This document shows, piece after piece, positions 56,458 through 64,000 of a stretch of 64,000 bases of DNA. Position numbers and translations under genes: made by a program. The number at the start of each line of letters is the position of its first letter. Position 1 is the first letter of the stretch. The notes below the pieces were generated by a model that searched no databases, had not been told where the DNA came from, and saw only the letters and a list, made by a program, of their open reading frames with translations. Origin of the DNA: Hyperoodon ampullatus (Eukaryota > Chordata > Mammalia > Artiodactyla > Ziphiidae); contig OX457061.1 in the NCBI GenBank assembly GCA_949752795.1, positions 31,004,425 to 31,068,424 of the forward strand, read 5' to 3'.

Positions 56458-58093
56458 TAACCTGATAAAGAGTGTTTACCAAAAACTCACAGCTAACATC
56501 GTACTCAATAGTGAAAGACTGAAAGCTTTTCCCCCAAGATCAATAACAAGACACGCATGCCTCTCTTGCCATTGCTATTCAGTATTGTACTGAGAGTTCT
56601 AGCCAGGGTAATTAGGTAAGAAAAAGAAATGAAAGACACCCAAATCAGAAAGAAAGAAAATCTCTCTCCTCAGATGACATTACCTTATAGGTAGAAAATC
56701 ATAAACAATTCATACAGACACACACAAGTAGACTTAATAAACAATTTAACATTGTTGTGGGATACAAGATCCACACACAAAAATCAGTTTTATTTCTATG
56801 CACTAGCAATGAACAATCCAAAAAGGAAATGAAGAAAACAATTCCATTCACAAGGGCATCAAAAAGAATAAAGTACCGAGAAATAAATTCAACCAAGGAG
56901 GTACAAGACCTTTACATTGAAAGCTACAAAATACCATTGAAAGAAATGAGCAAAGACATAAGTAAATGAGAAGACACACATTCATGGATTGGAAGAGCCA
57001 ATATTGTTAGAATGGTAATACTACCCAAAGTGATCTACAGATTCAGTGCAATCACTTTCAAAATCCTAATCGTCTTTTTTTTTTGTAGAAATGGAAATGG
57101 TGATTCAGAAATTCATATGGAATTGCAAGGAAGCCCATAGAGCCAAAACAATTGTGAAAAAGAAGAAAAAATTGGAGAGCTACCATTTCCTGACCTCAAA
57201 ACTTACTAAAAAGTTATGGCAATCAAAACAATGGGGTAGGGCTTCCCTGGTGGTGCAGTGGTTGAGAATCTGCCTGCTAATGCAGGGGACACGGGTTCGA
57301 GCCCTGGTCTGGGAAGATCCCACATGCCGCGGAGCAACTAGGCCCGTGAGCCACAAGTACTGAGCCTGCGCATCTGGAGCCTGTGCTCTGCAACGAGAGG
57401 CCGCGATAGTGAGAGGCCCGTGCACCGCGATGAAGAGTGGCCCCCGCTTGCCACAACTAGAGAAAGACCTCACACAGAAACGAAGACCCAACAGAGCAAA
57501 AATAAATAAATTAATTTATAAACTCCTACCCCCAACACCTTCTTTAAAAAAAAAAAACAAACAATGGGGTAATGACATACAGATAGATGTTGAAATCAAT
57601 ATTAGAATAGAAAGAATTAAAAGGACAGAAATAAAAGTGTGTGTCTGTTGTCAACAGAGTTTTCAACAAGATTGCCAAGACTATTCAATGAGGAAAGAAT
57701 AGTCTTTTCAATAAATGATGCTTGTACAACTTGATATCTACATGCAAAAAAAGAGGTTGGACCCCCTACCTCACATCATATACAAAAATTAACTAAAAAT
57801 GTATCAAAGACCTAAATACAAGAGCTAAAACTATAAACCTCTTAGAAGAAAACATAGAGGTGAATCTTCATCACCTTGGATTTGGCAGTAACTTCTCGGG
57901 TATGACACCAAAACACAAGCAACAAAAGAAAATTGGACTTCATCAAAATTTAAAAATTTTTGCTTCAAAGGATACTATTTTTTAAAGTATGAGAAGGCAA
58001 CCCACAGAATGGGAGAAAATATTTGTGAATCATATATCTGATAAGGGTCTAGTATCCAGAATATATAAAGAACTCTAACACTCAACAGCAAAG
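56458..58093 (+). mobile_element. Old sense L1 ORF2 fragment with a nested SINE
   Basis: It shows ORF2-like sequence (acatcgtactcaatagtgaa, 'gaatggtaatactacccaaa', 'gaagaaaacatagaggtgaa', 'cacagaatgggagaaaatat') with many frame breaks. A SINE interrupts it at 57239-57558. It is truncated at both ends and inactive. Confidence 0.85.
57239..57558 (+). mobile_element. CHR-type SINE, long subfamily, nested in an old L1
   Basis: The long-bodied copy contains 'gaagagtggcccccgcttgc' and 'cacaactagagaaagacctc', with a B-box-like gggttcgagcc and a long A-rich tail. It is flanked exactly by aaacaatggggta at 57226-57238 and 57559-57571, which is L1 sequence. Confidence 0.93.
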
Positions 58094-58593
58094 ATAAACA
58101 ACCCAAAGCCCTTGAACTCTCCTATATACAGCCCTCCATACTGCCCTGATGTGTTTGCTGGGCTGCCACACTTGCTCTCCTGTCTTTTAGGTCATATCTC
58201 TCATTTTTCTTCAGCATAAGCCTGGTTCTGGGAGCTGATCCTGTTTATCCAAATTACAAAGGACAAGACTCTTAGGGGCTAAGCAGACCTGAGCAGGTAT
58301 ACTGGTGGAATAGTCATTAATTGAAGGACCAAGCCCAAGTCTTGCTAACTAATTTCAACACAAAGGAGGTTCCAGTAGAGGAGGCCAACTCCAGATGTGA
58401 GTAAACAAAAAATCCCAAAACAGCAGTTGCCAAAATAAGACAGAAGTTTACATCTCTCACACATTGCCCAAAGGCAATGCATTATAGTGATCAATTAGGA
58501 ACATGAGCTTCAATTCAAGCACACTTGTATCCCTTATGAACTATATGACGTTGGGCTTCAGACTCTCTAGGCCTCTGTTTTCCCACCTATGTA

Positions 58594-58683
58594 TAATATA
58601 AGTATACATAATTATACTATATACTTATATAATAATTATGTATTATTATTAATAATATATAATTATTATTAATAATAATATAG
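58594..58683 (+). repeat. AT-rich palindromic tract
   Basis: Almost pure A/T with many self-complementary words (ataattat, attattattaataatatat) able to extrude as a cruciform. It directly borders the copied insertion. Confidence 0.85.
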
Positions 58684-58693
58684 TGCCCAACTT

Positions 58694-58773
58694 CCCCACA
58701 AGCATCTGAATTCAAGGTACGCTCTGTATGAATTGACAGCAGGCTGTTTCAGTTCAGGGGAGTTATAATATAA
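58694..58773 (+). repeat. Inserted copy of sequence found 1.06 kb downstream
   Basis: 58691-58761 aligns without gaps to 59754-59824 (71 bases, about five differences by eye). The site is flanked by tagtgcccaactt at 58681-58693 and 58774-58786. This looks like a templated insertion with a target-site duplication. Confidence 0.8.
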
Positions 58774-59027
58774 TAGTGCCCAACTTAACAATGTTTTTGT
58801 GATGATTAAGTACATTATTACATGTAAAATGCATAGGGCAGTGGCTATGCACATAGTAAATGCTCAATAAATATTATCTCCTATTATCGTTGGTGTTTTT
58901 TGCCTTCGCCTTGGATAGTTTAATGTTTTTACCACTGACGTGGATGAAGAATGGAAGGAGTGGCCAAGACTATAGGTTGTCTCCCAATATCTTTTTACTC
59001 AGTCTTTGATGACAGCAGTCACCTGGT

Positions 59028-59465
59028 TTTTAAATGGATATATAGCCATCCTGAACAAAGACTGCATTTCCCAGCTCCCCCTTGCAGCTAAATTGTGACC
59101 ATGTGACTCAGTTCTGGCCAGTGGCATGTAAGTGGAAATGACATGTAACTATCAGGAAATGTCTTTAAAAGGAAGGGCCATTACTCCTTCCTCAATTTCC
59201 TTTTCCCTGCCAGCTGGAATTCAGATGTGGTGGCTAGAGGTTCAGCAGCCATTCTGGACAACAAGGTGACCTTGACACTGGAAGACATGCATGATGGAAC
59301 AACAAGACAGAAGGTGCCTGCATCCCTGACACTTTGGCACATCATGTCAATTTGGCTAACAACTTCCAGACTTTTGAATTAACTTCTGTCTTATGTTAGC
59401 AGCTATTATTTGGGTTTTTTTTTTTCATTACAGCTGAACACAATCCTAACTAATACCAAAGATAC
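59028..59465. repeat. Ancient mammalian interspersed repeat
   Basis: 'gactgcatttcccagctccc', 'agctaaattgtgaccatgtg', 'ctggccagtggcatgtaagt' and 'cagctgaacacaatcctaac' form a common mammalian repeat that I recognise by pattern (possibly LTR class). I cannot name the family with certainty. About 60190-60330 may be a diverged relative. Confidence 0.6.
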
Positions 59466-59824
59466 ATCATATTTGAAGGTGACTTAGAGCTAAAAATGCT
59501 AGATATATAGTCCATGGGGTAATAATCAGAGCTCAGGAGCAGTGGACTAAATCTGATAGCATGGAGGATGGAGGTGAGCAGTAATAATGTAAAGTGCTTC
59601 CTTGTGTCCATAAAAGCAGCCTTGCAATGGCTAAATGAGATTGATATGGCCTGGGGGTGGGGGGTCTTCTGAATGGATGCCTTATAAAGGAGATGGTGGG
59701 GTGCCTGTCACAAGGTAAGTTCTCAGTGATGTGTGCCCCCCTTGGCCCTACCCCTTCCCCACAAGCATCTGAGTTCAAGGCGTGCTCTGCATGAATTGAC
59801 AGCAGGCTGTTTCAGTTCAGGGGA

Positions 59825-61050
59825 TTTTAGGCTCTGTTAATAATAGTATGGTGTACAGCAGGAGGAAGGAGATGACTCTGCATTACTTTTTATAGGTCAG
59901 GCTGCACCTGGAATATAAACAAATGGGAGTATTTTCAGAGACAAGCCTGGAAAAGACATCCCTTGGAAAAGAGACATCTTGGGATGGGGAAAAGGAAAAG
60001 AAATGATCATTGTGTGCAAACATCTGAAGGGATGTTACAGAAAAAAAAAGAGTTTCTATAATCCTGTCCTAAGCCGCTAAAGGGTTCTAATGGTTAGAAA
60101 GACAGATTTCATCAGTCAGTTAGCTTATTAAATGTCACCTGATATTACTGTCAGGCTGTGGCAGTGACTGCTAATCGCCCTACCTAAAATCTGTCCCAGC
60201 CTTCTTCCTCGTGGATATAACCCAAATATTGTTCTGGTCACCAGCTAAAATACCCACCGTCTCATACTTCCTTGAAGTTTGAGGTGGCCATGTGACAGAG
60301 TCATGGCCAAGAAGGCCACGGCTTCTCTCACTTGAGCTGTCTTCTGGGCTTCCTGTTACATAAGAAGAATTAAGCCCTGCCTTGTTTAAGGCACTGGATC
60401 AGGTTTCTGGTCAATGCAGCCGAGATGCCATCCTAATCCAGGAACCCTGCTCCGTTCTAGGAGGGCAAAGCCTTTCTTGTGGGGGAAAAAAAACAATTGG
60501 CTTTTCCTGCTTTTCAGACAGGATGTGAGGTAGAAAGTGCTAAAAACTGGAACAGTACCAAGATGGGCTGAGCTCCAGGGAGGCAGTGATCCTCTTGACC
60601 CACAGAGGAATAGAATGCATGCAGAGGCTGTAGGGCACTTCTGCAGCTGCGATGTTATAAAGCAGTATTGAGTGTGGAGTGAAAGGTTGGATTTAATGAC
60701 CTTTAAAGTCCTTTCTAGAACAAAAACTTTTCTGATGGTCAGAAAGTTAAAAATAGGTGAACTCTTGCATAGTAAGTTTTGGTCACTGAACAGATGGTGT
60801 TTTTCAGCTGTAGCCTGAAAAACTATAGTGGGATATGCAATTTTCATTACAGTTTCTAAGAAAGCACTCTCCCTCAACTCCCCCGGGGTAACCATATCAT
60901 GGCGATTTAAAATTTCTAATGGAATTTTAGTTTGTTTTATTTATAGTAATGTAATTTATCCCACTGTTCACTACCAGGATTTTTATTTATCTTGGACTTA
61001 CAAAGTTAACGTGGCAGTGAAACATACTCAGCAGCATTTTGATTTTCAGA
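59825..61050. other. Sequence without recognised genes
   Basis: Short open frames exist on both strands, the longest 169 codons on the minus strand at 60895-60386. None shows a domain, a splice pattern or a signal I recognise. Confidence 0.45.
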
Positions 61051-61054
61051 TACA

Positions 61055-61117
61055 CATGGATTTATTATTTTTGTCTGTGTTTTTAAAGCCATGGATTTAT
61101 TATTTTTGTCTGTGTTT
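61055..61117 (+). repeat. Tandem duplication, 35-base period
   Basis: The 28-base word starting catggatttattatttttgt occurs at 61055-61082 and 61090-61117 with no mismatch. Confidence 0.88.
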
Positions 61118-61537
61118 GAAAAAATGAATCTTGGTAATAAGATTCCTTCCTAACTATATCATTGGAATGTTTATATCCTATAAAATAACCATTAGGGATC
61201 AATTTAGAGGCCGAATTTCTGTAAACATGGCAGTGTTCTTTATGCGAAAGGGGGGCTTTTTCCCCTATCATGGTGGAAGCCAGGTTCTTTGATGGGGGTG
61301 AACATAAGAAAGGATAGGCTAAGTCTTTACTGGATTCTATGATTGATCCCCTGATGGGGATCTCAAGCCTGAGAGAGGAAGATGAGCTGCGTGACTTTGT
61401 GAAGGTACCCAGTGGTGACTGGCAGGCTGTAAGGACTCAGTAGGTGTTTGACGAATGAGTGAACAAATGAGTCCCCTTCCAGCCTGTCTCTGAGTTGAGG
61501 CTGTGAGATGATATTGTACAGTCTATGTAGGTGCAGA

Positions 61538-61744
61538 TCAGTGTTTCTCAAAGCGCTTCACAGTGGGAGGTTGGAGGGAGAAGAAGATGGTGCTTAAGAT
61601 GAAAATTACCCCCGGGCCCCACTCCAGACCTATTGAATCAGAATCTCCACAGCTGCAGCTCAGGAGTCTGCATTTTAGCATCCCCCCCGCCCCCCCTGCC
61701 GCCCCCGAGTGATTCTCCTGTATAATACACTTTGAGAACTGCAG
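61538..61744 (+). mobile_element. MER5-like hAT relic
   Basis: The ends 'tcagtgtttctcaaagcgct' and 'acactttgagaactgcag' are the MER5 inverted termini. 'cagacctattgaatcagaat' and 'ctcaggagtctgcattttag' are internal MER5 sequence. A C-rich expansion (tcccccccgccccccctgcc) is inside. Confidence 0.8.
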
Positions 61745-62339
61745 GTGTGTATACTGGCTGTTCCAGCTGAAGCTTCCACAGAGGGATAGGATTTTAGGAG
61801 ACAGCAGTAATTCCACCTGGAGCAGGATTTGGGTGATCAGCCTCAAGAAGGCAGCCATAGCAAACGCGCTTGTCTCTGACGACACCTCCTGGTTGAGAGT
61901 AATAATTAGCAAAGGCTCAACCCCTCAAACTATTGATACACAGGGGTTTTCTCTTAAGGGGCCCAGATACTGAAGGTGCTGCATTTTAGTTCTGAATTCT
62001 AACAGCGATGTTTAATATACCCAAAGCCCCAGGTATCTAGGGGATATGCTTTTATATTTGTATCTTCTTTTCACTAGCTTCAAGTAGGATCAATATATAT
62101 TTGAATATTATCCTTCAATTATCTTACATGTTTCTTAGAACAAATATTCTTATTTCACATTTACTTGAAACATTACCAACTCTTGGATTTCCTCTGAAAG
62201 GATTTACTGAACTCTTTGGCTGGGGAACTTATTCTTTGTGGTTGTTTTAGAGGAAAAGTGAAAAGCCAGCTTTTATCTCTCATTGATGACTCCAGGTAAG
62301 ATTTTTAAAAAAAAATTGTTTCATGATATCTTGGTTGCT

Positions 62340-62620
62340 TCTTTTTACTGAGCACCTACTTATGCCAGCCACCCTCTCAGAGAACTTGGGGCTCAGGGAT
62401 GGAGAGGGCGCAGGCGTGGTCCCTACAGTGGAAGTGTGTGTGATGTGGAGAAGCAGTGAGAGGAAGAGTTGGAGTCAAGGAAGGTGAGATGTGGGAAAGA
62501 TTCGTTCTTCCAGATCCTATATGGACATTACCAGGTCCCAAGCTCCCAGAAGAGAGACTGGTATGTGCTGAAACACAGAGGTGTGAAATGGCATTTAGGG
62601 TGAATGTCACAGGAAAGGGG
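62340..62620 (-). mobile_element. L2 fragment, antisense
   Basis: 'ttttactgagcacctactta' followed by 'tgccagccaccctctcagag' and 'gcgtggtccctacagtggaa' resembles the antisense L2 3' end. Confidence 0.55.
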
Positions 62621-62886
62621 TAACCTCCAAATAATTTGCCTTATAAAGTGTGAAGTCAGTGGAAGTCAGTGACAGGTGATGGGGCCAAGGAGTCAGGCCA
62701 AACCTCCCCCACTTGCCAAGGTTAGATTTCACCCTGTAGGTTGTGACTAACCACTGAAGAGCTTAAATTTAAGATGTGCCTTTTATCAGATTGTTTATTC
62801 CATTGGAATAGCAATACACAAAGCAGAGCACCTCCTTTTTATCTGATGGTCGACAAATTTAACTGAGTCCAAATTCCTGATTAAAG

Positions 62887-63027
62887 TTCCCTGGTGGTCC
62901 AGTGGTTAAGACTCCACGCTCCCAGTGCAGGGGCCTGGGTTCAGTCCCTGGTCAGGGATTGAACTAGATCCCACATGCCACAACTAAGACCCAGTGCAGC
63001 CAAATAAATAATTTTTTTTTAAAAATT
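62887..63027 (+). mobile_element. CHR-type SINE, older subfamily
   Basis: It has 'ccctggtggtccagtggtta', 'ctcccagtgcaggggcctgg', 'aagacccagtgcagccaaat' and a TAAATAA/T-rich tail. The first few bases of the head and a target duplication are not clear. Confidence 0.88.
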
Positions 63028-63599
63028 GTATCTAGTAGTTGAGAATTTCATGCATATTCAACATGCAAAAAAGCCCCAGTCCATTTGAAAAGACTTTTAG
63101 CATTCTGGTAATTAGGTTTGGCTTGTGTGCTGTAACAGAGGTTTGGTGGGGGGAGGTTTTTGATTTGTTTCTTTGTTTGTTTAGTGTAGCTATTAGTCAG
63201 AGCAGGCTCTCCATGCCCTTTATTTTTGAGCTTCTGCACTGCCTCCTCTTCCTGTGCTAATAGGGCCACATACGCAGCAGTGCCCATCACACAGACCCCG
63301 GGAAACCCCACAGGTGTCCTTAACAGGGCCAAAAGCTGAGCTCTGGTTTATATTCAGAGCCTGAGGCAGGAAATAAACCAGTTCACTATTTTGTGCACAA
63401 TTTTTCACCTTGAACATATAATAAGTGATAATGGATATATTTGCATGTTGCTTTTGACAACAGGAGGAGGTGCTTACCTTGGGGCCATGCTACACAATCA
63501 AGAAAGATAGACAAACACAATCTCTTTGTTTCTTCCGCCTCCCTTCTGCTTGGTCTTCAGCCATGCCATGCATAGCCTTACTCACTTGGCATAGTCTAG

Positions 63600-63830
63600 G
63601 AAAAAAACATGGAATTTGAAATCCAAAGGATTTGAATTTGAATCTTGTCCTTCCCTACTCCACCTCCCACCCCATTATGTTGGCAAGTCACTTAACTTTT
63701 CCTCTTTCTCTACCTGGCAAAGGGAGTTAATAATACCTTCTCTTGAGGATTGAGTGAGAAAAAATATGTATAGAATACCTGAGAGCAGTGCCCAACACAC
63801 AGCAGGACCTTAGTAAATGTTAGCTTCCCC
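63600..63830 (+). mobile_element. MIR SINE
   Basis: 'tgttggcaagtcacttaact', 'gttaataataccttctcttg', 'gagagcagtgcccaacacac' and 'gaccttagtaaatgttagct' follow the sense MIR order. Confidence 0.8.
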
Positions 63831-64000
63831 CCCCACACCTTTTTTTCCTATCCTTCCCTTGATACCAGTGAGTCATCAAAAGACCAGGAAGCACACAGCC
63901 TTCAGACTGCAACACTGGTAAGTGGCCATTAGTTCCTGCTGTTCTGTGCTGTTCTATGGAGTTTACCTCTGAAACGGGTTAATTAAATTAGAGACCTTTT

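Larger units (their letters stand above)
58475..58885 (+). mobile_element. MIR SINE split by an AT tract and an insertion
   Basis: The 5' part (aatgcattatagtgatcaat, 'atatgacgttgggcttcaga', 'ctctgttttcccacctatgt') and 3' part (gcacatagtaaatgctcaat) of MIR are separated by about 180 bases of AT-rich repeat and a copied segment (58694-58773). Confidence 0.7.

Noticed and set aside
57091..57702. ORFs of about 90-100 codons on both strands.
   Set aside because: They are fragments of an old L1 and its nested SINE.
60386..60895. A 169-codon minus-strand ORF.
   Set aside because: No domain, conserved motif, splice context or promoter is visible; in a 21-kb gene-free stretch such an ORF is expected by chance.
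43056..64000. The alternative SLC44A1 last exon encoding Leu-Lys-Lys-Arg, and the next gene (FSD1L in human order).
   Set aside because: I looked for matching codons after an acceptor and for any FSD1L-like coding sequence and found none. They probably lie beyond the window.

Overview
This is mammalian nuclear DNA, almost certainly from a cetacean. It carries many copies of the tRNA-derived CHR-type SINE of whales and relatives (tRNA-like head, GC-rich body, A-rich tail). It also holds cetartiodactyl-type L1 elements, ancient MIR and L2 fragments, and one protein-coding gene split by long introns. There are no bacterial features, CRISPR arrays or operons.

The gene is the 3' two-thirds of SLC44A1 (choline transporter-like protein 1, CTL1), on the + strand. 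Ten coding exons lie at 1104-1193, 5879-6018, 7213-7399, 8566-8731, 9676-9832, 10522-10605, 28185-28322, 35417-35653, 37675-37755 and 40688-40711. All introns are GT-AG, all phases match, and there is no stop before the terminal TGA at 40709-40711. Together they encode about 433 C-terminal residues, which fits the roughly 657-residue family length if the N-terminal exons lie upstream of the window. The encoded part is the multi-spanning choline/ethanolamine transporter core and the short-tail C-terminus. A 3' UTR follows, with a good poly(A) signal at 43036 and a possible distal one near 49422.

Layout: 1-10605 holds six exons with small introns. 10606-28184 is one 17.6-kb intron containing a solo ERV1-type LTR, several SINEs, a pogo-like DNA transposon with an insertion inside it, a hAT element, and a 5.4-kb antisense L1 with a SINE nested in ORF2. 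28185-43055 holds the last four exons and the proximal 3' UTR. 43056-64000 holds no gene I can recognise. It contains SINEs, a 1-kb antisense L1 with perfect target duplications, an old sense L1 with a nested SINE, an ancient LTR, and many MIR and L2 relics.

I found no novel multi-gene system. The best leads are structural: an 80-bp insertion in an AT-rich tract that copies sequence 1.06 kb away (58674-58786 versus 59754-59824); an L1 insertion whose target duplication begins exactly at an SLC44A1 splice donor (10606); a 3' UTR (UG/UA)-(AC) foldback (40776-40853); and two acceptor-preceded open segments that could be alternative last exons of SLC44A1.
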